From JAPYWM01 sp964489015 (GTDB lineage Bacteria > Bacteroidota > Bacteroidia > SpSt-205), in NCBI GenBank assembly GCA_964489015.1, contig CAZAXD010000012.1, forward strand, positions 1 through 53,385: a DNA stretch of 53,385 nt, given 5' to 3'. Made by a program: the position numbers and the translations under genes. Shown in pieces: positions 1 through 8,439 of this stretch (positions are counted from its first letter, which is position 1; each line of letters begins with the position of its first letter). The notes beneath the pieces were generated by a model. It saw only the letters and a list, made by a program, of their open reading frames with translations, was not told the DNA's origin and ran no database searches.

Positions 1-235
1 AAACCCATAAAGCCCTGACAGGAGTAGGAGTAGGGTGCAAAGTCCAGCGTTGGCCGTCATACTCTAACACACCTTGATTGGTAGCTGCATACAAGAGACC
101 ACTCGTTGGATCCTGGGTCATAGCCCAAATCACCCCATACGCGCCGTAATCCTCTTCCGTGTAGTGTCTTAGAAGCGGCTGGCCCTGGGCCCATACAAGG
201 GCTACTAAGTTGAGCGATAGTAAGAATGCTCGCAT
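1..235 (-). CDS. Exported propeller/sensor-like protein, N-terminal fragment (runs off the left edge)
   Basis: Reading leftward from an ATG at 235, an open frame runs to the window edge (78 codons). It begins with a clear signal peptide (MRAF, then a hydrophobic stretch ending VALVWAQ), with predicted cleavage between Ala and Gln. The mature part contains an EEDYG motif followed by IWAMTQDPTSG, LYAAT and LEYDGQRW. This spacing resembles the first blade of two-component-regulator propeller (Reg_prop) sensors, common in Bacteroidota as ligand-binding parts of hybrid kinases or LuxR-type regulators. Which output domain follows cannot be seen. A near-consensus -7 box (TAATATTG, one mismatch) lies 6 nt before the ATG. 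It is divergent to recN with a 37-nt gap. The propeller assignment is inference from a short fragment. Confidence 0.7.
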   Translation of the reverse strand, partial: MRAFLLSLNLVALVWAQGQPLLRHYTEEDYGAYGVIWAMTQDPTSGLLYAATNQGVLEYDGQRWTLHPTPTPVRALWV

Positions 236-272
236 CAACCGCAATATTACGAATTTTGTCCAGAGTCTTCTC

Positions 273-1949
273 ATGCTGCAGCGCCTGAGCATTCGCAACT
301 TAGCCCTTTTACGGGCTATCGACACAACATGGGGCCCCCATCTCAATATCCTGACCGGTGAGACGGGGGCCGGCAAGTCCCTCTTAATCGAAGCGGTAGG
401 GGCCCTGCTGGGCTTACGCGTTGACATGCCACCTCTAGAAAGTCGGGCGGTCATCGAAGCCGAATTTGCGCCCATCCCCTCCGCTATTCAAGCGTTCCTT
501 GAGGAGACGGATAGCCTTTACCTCCGCTGCGAGATAGCAGCGAGCGGCCGGCGACGCTACTTTCTCAACGACTCGCCTATTCAAGTAGCCGATTTGCGCC
601 CCATCGCCTTACATCTGATAGAAATCCATAGCCAGCACGAAACACAGCAGCTTTTCCACTCCCACTATCAGCAGGCCCTGCTAGATGCCTATGCGGGCCT
701 AGGGGAAGCCGTAGAAAGTTTTCGCCAGCACTATGAGGCGTGGCGTAAGCAAAAGGAAGCCATCGAAGCTTATGAAGCGCAAGCCCACGCACTGGCTCAA
801 AAAAGAGCCTGGCTCGAAAACCAGCTGGCCCAGGTGCCCGCCCATCTCTCTCTCGAAGAATATCAAGCCCTCGAGCAGCAGATCAAGCGCCTTGAGCATC
901 AAAGCCTTGTCCTCTCCACGCTTCAGCAGTGGTTTACGCAGCTAAACGAGACCCCTCAAAACCCCATTCAAACCCTGTCCCAAGCTATCAAAACTCTGTC
1001 GCGCCTACCCATCCAAGAAAAGCCGCTTGAAGAAGCGATTGAACTGCTAGAGAATGCGCGTATCGCGGTACAGGAAGCGCTAGAGCAGCTAACGCAGCTC
1101 AGCGAGCAATTTGCAATTGATCCTGCAGAAGCAGAAAGGCTCCAAAGCCGCTATGACCTATATAACGCCCTACTTCTGCGCTTTCAGGTCCCGACTGTAG
1201 AACTCCTTTTAGAGACCATCCAAAATCTACGTCAAGAGTATGAACACCTTGTAACGCAAGAAACGGCCATAGGCCCAAGCAGAGAGGCCTTTGGGCAGCA
1301 AACGTCTGAATTACTTTTGGAAGCCTACCGCTTAGAGCTAGCCCGGACAGCGGCTGCCCAGGTCCTTTCCGATGAGGTTCAGCGCTTTATGCGGGACCTT
1401 GGACTCGGTGATGCGTATTTTCACATTGCGGTAGAGAGGCTTCAGGACCCCCAGAGTTCCCTCGTATGGGATGAAAAGCCGGTTCGCCTCACGCCGCTGG
1501 GCTTTTCTCAAGTTACCTTTTTGCTAAGAACCAACCCGGGCTTTCCCTTAGCTCCGCTTGCCGAGGTCGCTTCCGGCGGCGAACTGTCTCGCATCATGCT
1601 AGCACTCAAGGCGGCGCTAGCCGAAAAGATCGCCCTTCCCACATTAATTTTAGACGAGATTGACACGGGCCTCAGCGGCGAGAGTGCCCAAAGGATGGGG
1701 CATTTCCTCGCCAGGCTTGCCCAGAAGATGCAGATTATCCTAATCACGCATCTGCCGGTGATAGCGGCCCAACGAGGCCAGCACTTCTTCATAGCTAAGC
1801 AGGTCCAGGCTGGCTATGCCGAAACGAGCGTGCGGCCTCTCGATGCGGCCGAGCGGGTACTTGAGATTGCGCGCCTTTTGAGCGGCGAAGCCGAAAATCC
1901 AGCCGCCCAAGAAGCCGCGCAAGCGCTCTTACGAAGCGATGAAGCCTAG
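273..1949 (+). CDS. recN: DNA repair protein RecN
   Basis: RecN is an SMC-like ATPase that acts early in recombinational repair of double-strand breaks. The 558-residue product has the family's usual size. Visible are the Walker A motif GETGAGKS (residues 29-36), a long central Gln/Glu-rich coiled coil (about 140-370), the ABC signature ASGGELSRIMLAL and the Walker B/D-loop LILDEIDTGLSG near the C-terminus. The ATG at 273 begins MLQRLSIRNLALL, the canonical RecN N-terminus. An upstream in-frame TTG at 210 would overlap the divergent exported gene and adds no conserved sequence. No exact TAnnTTTG box is present in the 37-nt divergent gap. Function assignment is secure from motif order; it stands alone, with the next gene convergent. 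Confidence 0.96.
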   Translation: MLQRLSIRNLALLRAIDTTWGPHLNILTGETGAGKSLLIEAVGALLGLRVDMPPLESRAVIEAEFAPIPSAIQAFLEETDSLYLRCEIAASGRRRYFLNDSPIQVADLRPIALHLIEIHSQHETQQLFHSHYQQALLDAYAGLGEAVESFRQHYEAWRKQKEAIEAYEAQAHALAQKRAWLENQLAQVPAHLSLEEYQALEQQIKRLEHQSLVLSTLQQWFTQLNETPQNPIQTLSQAIKTLSRLPIQEKPLEEAIELLENARIAVQEALEQLTQLSEQFAIDPAEAERLQSRYDLYNALLLRFQVPTVELLLETIQNLRQEYEHLVTQETAIGPSREAFGQQTSELLLEAYRLELARTAAAQVLSDEVQRFMRDLGLGDAYFHIAVERLQDPQSSLVWDEKPVRLTPLGFSQVTFLLRTNPGFPLAPLAEVASGGELSRIMLALKAALAEKIALPTLILDEIDTGLSGESAQRMGHFLARLAQKMQIILITHLPVIAAQRGQHFFIAKQVQAGYAETSVRPLDAAERVLEIARLLSGEAENPAAQEAAQALLRSDEA

Positions 1950-1996
1950 CTTCCAGCGCACATAGCCAGCGGTTCTCACAATCAGAAGCTAGCCTG

Positions 1997-2548
1997 TTAT
2001 TCGCCGAGCCAGGTGCTTAGCACCTTCCAGAAGCGCTGACGAATATGAAACACGTGGGCTTTGATGGTATTGGGACTGAGCCCCAGTTCTGCAGCTATTT
2101 CCCGATAGGAAAGCCCTTTATCCCAGAGGGCTGCGAAAACGCGCCTTTGGACGGGGCTAAGGGTCTCTTGCGCAGCCTTGATCTCTCGCCATAGGCGCTC
2201 ATACGGCGTATCCTCTTCCGCCGCCATCTCAACGAGCTGCCCATCCTCCTGGATAGGCCAAGGAAGCCAGGCGGCCTGTCGCTGACGCTTCAGGGCTCGA
2301 AAGGTGGTCCGTCGGGCAATCACATAGAGCCAACTAGAGAGGCAGCTTTCTCCGCGAAACGTATGAATGCTTTTCCAAGCGCTTAGAAAAGTCTCCTGCG
2401 TTAGCTCCTCGACTAGCACCGAGTCCGAGACCCAGCCGCGTATCCAGCGCCGAACTGCGGCATGATACCGGCGAACGACCTCCTCAAAGGCCGCCTCCCG
2501 CGTCTCCTCAAACTGGAGGGCTTCTAACAAAGAGGGCTCGTCTTGCAT
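1997..2548 (-). CDS. ECF-type RNA polymerase sigma-70 factor
   Basis: This 183-residue protein is an extracytoplasmic-function sigma factor. Region 2 is visible around residues 20-95 (EELTQETFLSAWKSI, then FRGES and the SWLYVIARRT helix). Region 4 occupies about 125-180 (LSPVQRRVFAAL, then the helix-turn-helix LSYREIAAELGLSPNTIKAH). It lacks regions 1 and 3, as ECF factors do. Neighbours are recN (convergent, 47 nt away) and the carboxylase gene 36 nt upstream on the same strand. There is no anti-sigma factor, FecR-like sensor or TonB receptor next to it, so its signal and regulon cannot be inferred from context. The 36-nt upstream gap has no exact -7 box; it may be co-transcribed with the carboxylase. 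Confidence 0.93.
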   Translation of the reverse strand: MQDEPSLLEALQFEETREAAFEEVVRRYHAAVRRWIRGWVSDSVLVEELTQETFLSAWKSIHTFRGESCLSSWLYVIARRTTFRALKRQRQAAWLPWPIQEDGQLVEMAAEEDTPYERLWREIKAAQETLSPVQRRVFAALWDKGLSYREIAAELGLSPNTIKAHVFHIRQRFWKVLSTWLGE

Positions 2549-2584
2549 AGACTATGCCTAAGTAACAAAAAGAGCGCCTACCGT

Positions 2585-4153
2585 TTAAGTCTGGATAACC
2601 CCCACCGGAAATGGACGCGGCTCGTAGCCCCATTGTGCCGCTTCTATCATGAGGGAGAGGTAAGCGCGGGTCTCTTCCGGCAAGATGAGCTCATCCACCC
2701 ATAAGCGGGCAGCGGCGTAAGTCGGCTGGGTTTGGGCTTCGTACCGAGCACGTATTTGTTGGAGGAGTGCCTGCTCTTCTTCGGGCGAGAGCTGGCGGTC
2801 CCGCTTTTGAATCTGGAGGAGGGTCTGGGCGGCTTGCGTCCCCCCCATGACAGCCAATCGAGCAGAGGGCCACGCCACGATTAGACGCGGGTCGTAGGCC
2901 CGGCCACACATGGCATAGTTGCCTGCCCCATACGAATTTCCGACGATAATAGTAAATTTAGGCACGACGCTATTGGCCACGGCATTGACCATTTTCGCGC
3001 CGTCCCTGAGGATCCCCCCGTGTTCAGCCCGAGTCCCGACCATAAAGCCTGTCACGTCTTGCAAAAACACGATGGGGATCTGCTTCTGATTGCAGTTTAG
3101 GATAAAGCGGGCGGCTTTGTCGGCGGCATCCGAGTAAATCACGCCTCCAAATTGCATCTCACCCCGTCCAGTACGAACAAGGGCTCGTTGGTTAGCGACA
3201 ATTCCTACGGGCCAACCTTCTATAGCCGCATAGCCAGTTATAAGGGTTTTGCCATAGCCCGCCTTGTACTCCACAAAGGAATCCGCATCGACTAAGCACT
3301 CTAAGAGTGCATACATGTCATAAGGCCGAGCGGGGTCGCTCGGAAGTACTTGATAAACCGCTTCGGGCGGCCTTTTGGGCGGACGCGGCGTCTGACGAGC
3401 CCAAGTAAAATGCGAACGGCGCTGAGTCTGAGCCACCAGCGCCCTGAGAATGTCCAGCGCTTCTTGGTCACTTTGGGCATGATAGTCTGTGACGCCTGAG
3501 ATCTGGGAGTGTGTTCTAGCGCCCCCTAAGGTCTCAGTATCTGTCTCCTCTCCAATAGCCGCCTTGACCAGATAAGGCCCTGCTAAAAAGACTGAGCCGG
3601 TTTTCTCCACAATGATCGCCTCATCGCTCATGATCGGCAGATACGCGCCGCCGGCTACACAAGGTCCCATGATGGCGGCATATTGGGGGACCCCCATGGC
3701 ACTCATGACCGCATTATTGCGAAAGATACGCCCAAAGTGCTCCTTATCTGGGAAGACCTCGTCCTGCATCGGCAGGTAAACACCCGCACTGTCTACTAGA
3801 TAAAGGATCGGGATACAGTTTTGCATCGCAATCTCCTGGGCGCGGAGGTTCTTTTTAGCCGTAATGGGAAACCAGGCGCCGGCTTTGACCGTAGCATCAT
3901 TAGCGACGATCACGCAGGGCACACCCTGGACCTTGCCGACTTTGACAATAACACCACCGGCCGGACACGGCTCCTCATAGAGGTTCTCGCCAGCTAGCAG
4001 GCCGATCTCTATGGCAGACTGGGGATCATCCAGCAAATAGTCGATCCGTTCACGAGCCGACCACTTACCCTGAACTTTGAGCCGCTGGTAAGCCTTTTCG
4101 CCGCCACCTTGTCGGACCTTGGCCCGAAGAGTTATAAGCGCTTGGGACTCCAT
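2585..4153 (-). CDS. Acyl-CoA carboxylase, carboxyltransferase (beta) subunit, methylcrotonyl-CoA type
   Basis: Transfers a carboxyl group from carboxybiotin to an acyl-CoA; partner biotin carboxylase/carrier subunits are not in this window. The 522-residue protein has both crotonase-like halves. The N-half shows AGAWFPITAKKNLRAQEIA, the oxyanion region GPCVAGGAYLP and GGARTHSQISGVTDYHA. The C-half shows DVTGFMVGTRAEHGG and GNSYGAGNYAMCGRAYDPR, then WPSARLAVMGGTQAA. The last two blocks match methylcrotonyl-CoA carboxylase beta better than the propionyl type, which fits leucine degradation together with the branched-chain oxoacid dehydrogenase 1.4 kb away. Substrate is inferred, not proven. 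An exact -7 box TACTTTTG lies 5 nt before the ATG. Confidence 0.88.
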   Translation of the reverse strand: MESQALITLRAKVRQGGGEKAYQRLKVQGKWSARERIDYLLDDPQSAIEIGLLAGENLYEEPCPAGGVIVKVGKVQGVPCVIVANDATVKAGAWFPITAKKNLRAQEIAMQNCIPILYLVDSAGVYLPMQDEVFPDKEHFGRIFRNNAVMSAMGVPQYAAIMGPCVAGGAYLPIMSDEAIIVEKTGSVFLAGPYLVKAAIGEETDTETLGGARTHSQISGVTDYHAQSDQEALDILRALVAQTQRRSHFTWARQTPRPPKRPPEAVYQVLPSDPARPYDMYALLECLVDADSFVEYKAGYGKTLITGYAAIEGWPVGIVANQRALVRTGRGEMQFGGVIYSDAADKAARFILNCNQKQIPIVFLQDVTGFMVGTRAEHGGILRDGAKMVNAVANSVVPKFTIIVGNSYGAGNYAMCGRAYDPRLIVAWPSARLAVMGGTQAAQTLLQIQKRDRQLSPEEEQALLQQIRARYEAQTQPTYAAARLWVDELILPEETRAYLSLMIEAAQWGYEPRPFPVGVIQT

Positions 4154-4158
4154 CTGGA

Positions 4159-4166
4159 CAAAAGTA
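4159..4166 (-). promoter_or_regulatory. -7 promoter box (TACTTTTG) of the carboxylase gene
   Basis: Exact TAnnTTTG on the minus strand, 5 nt before the ATG at 4153. The predicted transcript would be leaderless or nearly so. Confidence 0.7.
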
Positions 4167-4187
4167 ATTTTAGCGCGTCAAAAAGGG

Positions 4188-4206
4188 CTGGCATGATTTA
4201 TGCCGG
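4188..4206 (+). other. Small inverted repeat in the 65-nt divergent gap
   Basis: CTGGCAT and ATGCCGG pair around a GATTT loop (7 bp, one T-G wobble), just upstream of the GTG start of the DUF4783 gene. No U-tract follows, so it is not a usual terminator. It could be an operator or 5'-UTR hairpin; function unknown. Confidence 0.3.
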
Positions 4207-4218
4207 ATTTCACCCCTT

Positions 4219-4638
4219 GTGTCAATTAGCGTCGTTATAGCTCCCCTATACGTGCTAGGTGCCGGTTTGGGTGCGGTGCTGGGGCTATTGCGTAGCCAGT
4301 GGCAAAGTGCGGAACGGGATTTATTACAAATCGAGCAGGCGATTCGGCGGGGTGAAGCGGCCCAGTTAGCGATCTACTTCCAGGATCCCGTTGAAATCGT
4401 TATCGAGCGCAAAGCCCGCATGCATGCCCGAGCGCAGGCGCAATATGTGCTAAGAGACTTTTTTCAGCAGAACCCCCCCAAGAGCTTCACTTTCTTGCAC
4501 AAAGGTCGCTCCGAAAATGTTTCTTATGCGATAGGGGCCTACATCACCGCCAATAGCCGCTGGGATGTGAGCGTATTTGGACGAATGGAGCGCGGACGCT
4601 ACCAAATAGAGCAGCTCCGTTTTGAGCCGGTAGAATAG
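4219..4638 (+). CDS. Probable DUF4783 family protein with N-terminal membrane/signal segment
   Basis: The 139-residue product starts with a hydrophobic segment (about residues 3-24, VVIAPLYVLGAGLGAVLGLL), followed by a soluble domain. That domain has AIRRGEAAQLAIYFQDPVEI near the start, AQAQYVLRDFFQQNPPKSF in the middle and SRWDVSVFGRMERGRYQI near the end. This pattern matches the small NTF2-like DUF4783 proteins of Bacteroidota, which I recall commonly lying beside nadC, as here. Biochemical function is unknown. The start is a GTG at 4219; no ATG is available upstream in frame, and no exact -7 box is visible in the divergent gap. A strong intrinsic terminator follows at 4662. Confidence 0.68.
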   Translation: MSISVVIAPLYVLGAGLGAVLGLLRSQWQSAERDLLQIEQAIRRGEAAQLAIYFQDPVEIVIERKARMHARAQAQYVLRDFFQQNPPKSFTFLHKGRSENVSYAIGAYITANSRWDVSVFGRMERGRYQIEQLRFEPVE

Positions 4639-4661
4639 CGGCTCGCATAGTAGTGCGTGTG

Positions 4662-4692
4662 CGGCTCCCATCGAGGGAGCCGTTTTTATTTT
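4662..4692 (+). terminator. Intrinsic terminator after the DUF4783 gene
   Basis: CGGCTCCC (4662-4669) pairs perfectly with GGGAGCCG (4675-4682) around a 5-nt loop, followed by TTTTTATTTT. The U-tract runs to within 6 nt of the nadC ATG and ends in a near -7 box (TTATTTTG), so terminator and nadC promoter seem to share bases. Confidence 0.85.
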
Positions 4693-4697
4693 GTGTC

Positions 4698-5567
4698 ATG
4701 CCCTTAGCGTTAGAAACTCTCTTGCAAGCGAGCCTGAAAGAAGACCTGGGTGACCGAGGGGATATCACAAGCCAGGCCATCCAGGCAGCCAACCTGCCAG
4801 CCGTAGGCATCTGTATCACCAAAGATACAGGCACTCTGGCTGGCATCTCCATCGCAGAAAAGGTGTACAAAATGATAAACAGTAGCGTAACATTCAAGAT
4901 ACACAAGGAGGATGGGACTGATTTCTCAGCTGGTGAGATGCTATTTACAGTGTATTCCGATGCATACACCCTTCTGACAGGTGAAAGACTCGTCCTTAAT
5001 CTGCTCCAGCGGCTCAGTGGAATAGCCACCCAAACCCGTCTCTATGTCGAGCGGCTAGCTGGCACCCGCTGTCAAGTATTAGACACCCGCAAAACGACTC
5101 CTCTGTGGCGCGCGCTGGAAAAATGGGCAGTTCAGTTAGGCGGTGGCGTCAATCACCGGCTGGGTCTCTATGACCAGTTTCTAATCAAAGACAACCATAT
5201 TGACTTAGTGGGCGGCGTGGGAAAAGCTATTGAGCAGGTATTGCGTTACAAAGAGGCAGCCCACTTAGAAGCACCGATTGTTGTGGAGGCTCGAAATCTC
5301 ATAGAAGTTAGTGAGGTTCTACGTTATGCAAAGCAGATCGATAGGATTCTTTTAGACAATTTTACGCCCGAGCAGGTGGAACGCGCGGTGGCTTATATTG
5401 GGGGCAGGCTGCCCGTGGAGGTCTCTGGCGGCATCACCTTAGACAATGTCCGGGCTTATGCAGAAGCCGGGGCAGACTATGTATCAGCGGGTGCGCTCAC
5501 GCATTCCGCTAAGGCGCTAGACCTGAGCCTTAAGATTTGTCCCCATAAAGCGGCGGATATCGGCTAG
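4698..5567 (+). CDS. nadC: Nicotinate-nucleotide pyrophosphorylase (carboxylating)
   Basis: NadC converts quinolinate plus PRPP to nicotinate mononucleotide, PPi and CO2 in de novo NAD synthesis. The 289-residue protein is normal in length. Family motifs are EDLGDRGDITS (residues 15-25), the PRPP/quinolinate-binding stretch LDTRKTTPLWRALEKWAV, GGGVNHRLGLYDQFLIKDNH, and the barrel segments ILLDNF and VEVSGGITLDNV near the C-terminus. RKTTPL replaces the commoner RKTTPG. The ATG at 4698 is preferred over one at 4653, because the latter would put a terminator hairpin inside the coding region and adds no conserved residues. No nadA or nadB lies nearby. The last 38 nt overlap the 3' end of the convergent E1 gene. 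Confidence 0.94.
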   Translation: MPLALETLLQASLKEDLGDRGDITSQAIQAANLPAVGICITKDTGTLAGISIAEKVYKMINSSVTFKIHKEDGTDFSAGEMLFTVYSDAYTLLTGERLVLNLLQRLSGIATQTRLYVERLAGTRCQVLDTRKTTPLWRALEKWAVQLGGGVNHRLGLYDQFLIKDNHIDLVGGVGKAIEQVLRYKEAAHLEAPIVVEARNLIEVSEVLRYAKQIDRILLDNFTPEQVERAVAYIGGRLPVEVSGGITLDNVRAYAEAGADYVSAGALTHSAKALDLSLKICPHKAADIG

Positions 5568-7899
5568 GCTCTACCTCACGCATAAGGCTATAAACTGCAT
5601 CGATAATAGACTCTAAAGAGGGCTTAGAGAAGAAATCCCCATCAGACCCATAGGCAGGGCGGTGAGCTTTGCCAGGAATAAGGAGCGGGGGGGAGTCTAG
5701 CCAGCGATACCCGTCCTGCTTCTCTAAAACATGGGCTAGCATGTAAGCAGTAGCCCCGCCTGGCACATCTTCATCAATGAAAGCGATACGGCCCGTTTTG
5801 CGCAGCGAAGCACCTACTGTTCCCTCTAAGTCAAAAGGTAAGAGGGTCTGCACATCAATGACCTCAGCGGAGATACCTAGCTCCTCGAGAGTCTGCGCTG
5901 CTTCCAGCACCAGGCGCAGGGTCGCCCCGTAAGAGACTAACGTAATGTCCTGGCCGACTTTGAGCACCTCAGGCCGCCCTAAGGCCACCCGAAACTCCCC
6001 TATATTGGTAGGTAGCGGCTCCCGCAAGCGATATCCATTCAAAACCTCGATAAGGACGGCGGGCTCATCGGCTGCCAGGAGGGTATTATACATGCCAGCC
6101 GCTTGTAGCATGTTTCGCGGGACGAGCAGATACATCCCACGGAAGGCCCCGAGCAGCACCTGCATTGGGGACCCTGAATGCCAGATGCCTTCGAGTCGAT
6201 GCCCCCGTGTGCGAACGATAAGCGGGACTTTTTGCTGGCCTACCGTGCGCCAGCTGAGCGTAGCTACGTCATCGCTCAGGATTTGTAGCGCATACAGGAG
6301 ATAGTCTAAATACTGGATCTCTGCAATGGGGCGCAGCCCTCGCAGGGCCAGCCCGATGCCCTGTCCGATAATGGTCGCTTCTCGGATGCCGGTATCCGCT
6401 ACCCGCAGTTCGCCAAACTCATTTTGGAGTCCGGCCGCGCCCTGGTTCACATCCCCCAGCCGGCCTACATCCTCACCAAAGAGCAGAACGCGCGGGTCTC
6501 GCCGCATCGCTTCCCGAAAACAGGCGTTTAAGATTCGAAAGCCCTCGACCGCGGGGGCTTGGGGATCAAACTCGGGGGCAATAGGAGCTATTTGAAGGGC
6601 GGAGCCTCGATAAAGCCATTGCTCATAGGCTTGACTCCGCTCACGATAAAGGTCTTTATAAAGCTTTCGCACAGCCCGACCCATGGGGCTACCGCGCCAC
6701 CGCAGGACACTCCGGTGCAAGATCTCAAAGACCTCCCGATAGGTGACAGGCTTAAGCTTTTCGAGTGCGTCTTTTTCAGGAGAAGGGGGCATGAGCGCTA
6801 AAGCCTGCTGCTGAAACGCTACGATAGGCCTGGTATAGGCATCCCAAGCCCGCTTCTGCGCTGCGCGAACTTCCTGGTGGGCTCGACTTTCTAGATCGTC
6901 CAACTCTGCCGGGGTAGCCAGCCCCTCTTCCAGAATCCAGGCTCGCATGCGGCCAAGTCCATCCCATTCCCGTTCCCAAGCTAAGCGCTCTGGGGTTTTG
7001 TACCGTTCATGACTACCAGACGTAGAATGCCCTTGCGGTTGGGTTAGCTCAGTCACGTGGATCAGAGCCGGCTCATGGGTAGTGCGAACCTTCTGGGCAG
7101 CTTCTAGATACGTCACGACTAAGGTAGGATAGTCCCAGCCCGGGACCTTATAAATAGCTAGACCAGGGCGTCCAGGCTCCGACCGAAAGCCCTCCAGTAC
7201 GTCAGAGATGCTCGCTTTGGCGGTTTGGTAAATCACCGGAACGGATATACCATAGCCATCATCCCATACGCTGATAATGGCAGGTGCTTGCAAGACCGCC
7301 AGGGCGTTAATACTTTCCCAGAAGAGTCCTTCGCTCGTACTTGCATCGCCGATGGTCCCCCAAGCGATTTCATGACCATTTTGGGAGAAGGCCGTTAGCG
7401 CTGCCAAAGCTGGCAGCTTGCGGTACAAGACAGAAGCCCAAGCTAGTCCCACTAAACGGGGCATCTGACTAGCGGTCGGAGAAACATCAGAGACGCTATT
7501 CTTAAGCTGCACTAGCGGGCGCCAGTCGCCGGATGCCTCTAAAAACGCCGTCGCAAAGTGATTATTCATCTGGCGGCCACCCGAGGCTGGCTCCTGACTA
7601 AGGTCGGTATCCGCATATAACTGCGCAAAAAACTGCTCCACGGTCAGGAGCCCGGCTGCTAACATAAAAGTCTGGTCTCGGTAATACCCCGAACGGAAAT
7701 CACCGGGCTGAAAGGCCCGAGCCATCGCTAGCTGAGGCAGCTCCTTGCCATCCCCGAAAATACCAAACTTCGCCTTACCCGTCAAGACCTCCCGGCGTCC
7801 GAGTAAGCTGGCTTGCCGACTAAGATGCCCCATGTAATAATCGTTTAGAACCTCTGCACGGGTAAGTCCAGCGGGCAGAGCCACTTTAGCTTTGGTCAT
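5530..7899 (-). CDS. Fused alpha/beta E1 component of branched-chain 2-oxoacid dehydrogenase
   Basis: This ThDP-dependent decarboxylase joins E1 alpha and E1 beta in one 789-residue chain, a fusion common in Bacteroidota. The alpha half carries the ThDP/Mg motif GDASTSEG (residues 184-191) and the DDGYGIS block (213-219), plus a QPQGHSTSGSHERY phosphorylation-loop-like segment. The beta half (from about 455) has LFGEDVG, VADTGIREATIIGQGIG, EIQYLDYL and the C-terminal transketolase domain with VIDVQTLLPFDLE. It would act on 2-oxoacids from Leu, Ile and Val; the E2 and E3 subunits are not in the window. It has its own -7 box (TATCTTTG, 4 nt before the ATG), which overlaps the end of the upstream ThiE-like gene. 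The 3' end overlaps nadC by 38 nt. Confidence 0.92.
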   Translation of the reverse strand: MTKAKVALPAGLTRAEVLNDYYMGHLSRQASLLGRREVLTGKAKFGIFGDGKELPQLAMARAFQPGDFRSGYYRDQTFMLAAGLLTVEQFFAQLYADTDLSQEPASGGRQMNNHFATAFLEASGDWRPLVQLKNSVSDVSPTASQMPRLVGLAWASVLYRKLPALAALTAFSQNGHEIAWGTIGDASTSEGLFWESINALAVLQAPAIISVWDDGYGISVPVIYQTAKASISDVLEGFRSEPGRPGLAIYKVPGWDYPTLVVTYLEAAQKVRTTHEPALIHVTELTQPQGHSTSGSHERYKTPERLAWEREWDGLGRMRAWILEEGLATPAELDDLESRAHQEVRAAQKRAWDAYTRPIVAFQQQALALMPPSPEKDALEKLKPVTYREVFEILHRSVLRWRGSPMGRAVRKLYKDLYRERSQAYEQWLYRGSALQIAPIAPEFDPQAPAVEGFRILNACFREAMRRDPRVLLFGEDVGRLGDVNQGAAGLQNEFGELRVADTGIREATIIGQGIGLALRGLRPIAEIQYLDYLLYALQILSDDVATLSWRTVGQQKVPLIVRTRGHRLEGIWHSGSPMQVLLGAFRGMYLLVPRNMLQAAGMYNTLLAADEPAVLIEVLNGYRLREPLPTNIGEFRVALGRPEVLKVGQDITLVSYGATLRLVLEAAQTLEELGISAEVIDVQTLLPFDLEGTVGASLRKTGRIAFIDEDVPGGATAYMLAHVLEKQDGYRWLDSPPLLIPGKAHRPAYGSDGDFFSKPSLESIIDAVYSLMREVEPSRYPPLYGDKS

Positions 7900-7903
7900 A
7901 AGG

Positions 7904-7911
7904 CAAAGATA
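7904..7911 (-). promoter_or_regulatory. -7 promoter box (TATCTTTG) of the fused E1 gene
   Basis: Exact TAnnTTTG, 4 nt before the ATG at 7899, lying between the stop codon of the ThiE/TenI-like gene (7914-7916) and the E1 start. Confidence 0.72.
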
Positions 7912-7913
7912 GC

Positions 7914-8429
7914 TCAGCCACCCGTAAAATAACGAATACTGGCGAAGCCCGCAGCCCCAGCGGCGCGTACAGCCTCTATTCGCGCCTGAGACACCAGCCC
8001 CCCTATAGCAAGGATGGGCAACTCAGGAAAGCGCCGTACCGCTTCTCGTAGCGTGGCCAGCTGCAGGGGGAGCCGCTCTGGATGAGAGGCCGTCGGGAAG
8101 ATCGCACCTAACCACACATAATCCGCCCAGCCGCTCACCCGCTCGATCTCTAAGAAGTTATGACACGAGGCCCCATAGAGGTAGAAGGGAGAAGGCTTGG
8201 GTGGCGGCATACCTTCATCGGCGGGAAAGTGCATGCCATGGCCGTAGAAAGCCTTAGCCCAGCGCCCATGCACGATCCAGGGCACGCCCTGCCAGCGCTT
8301 AGCCCAGGCATAGAGCACCTGCAGGTCGGGTGCAGCCTGTAGCCGCAAAACCAGATGCGTGGCCCCCCGATTCAAGGCTTTTTCTGCCCAGTGATATAGG
8401 GCCGTCTCTCCTGGGGGTGTGACGGCCAT
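7914..8429 (-). CDS. ThiE/TenI-family TIM-barrel protein
   Basis: The 171-residue product resembles thiamine-phosphate synthase and its paralogue TenI. Visible are the N-terminal strand THLVLRL, WIVHGRW, the loop YLYGASCHN, the phosphate-site segment WLGAIFPTASHPERLP (ThiE usually has GPxFPTxTK) and the late AIGGL turn. The Lys of the ThiE LRxK motif is replaced (LRLQ) and the Lys of the PTxTK loop is missing, so it may be a TenI-like or regulatory member rather than an active synthase; this is inference. The ATG at 8429 is chosen 10 nt after the M1-peptidase stop; an alternative GTG at 8453 would overlap it. It is last in the ureohydrolase/M1 operon. No other thiamine gene is adjacent. Confidence 0.72.
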   Translation of the reverse strand: MAVTPPGETALYHWAEKALNRGATHLVLRLQAAPDLQVLYAWAKRWQGVPWIVHGRWAKAFYGHGMHFPADEGMPPPKPSPFYLYGASCHNFLEIERVSGWADYVWLGAIFPTASHPERLPLQLATLREAVRRFPELPILAIGGLVSQARIEAVRAAGAAGFASIRYFTGG

Positions 8430-8439
8430 GGCTAACCAC

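Noticed and set aside
4544..5029. 161-codon minus-strand frame across the terminator and nadC
   Set aside because: Spans an intrinsic terminator and antisense nadC; no motif.
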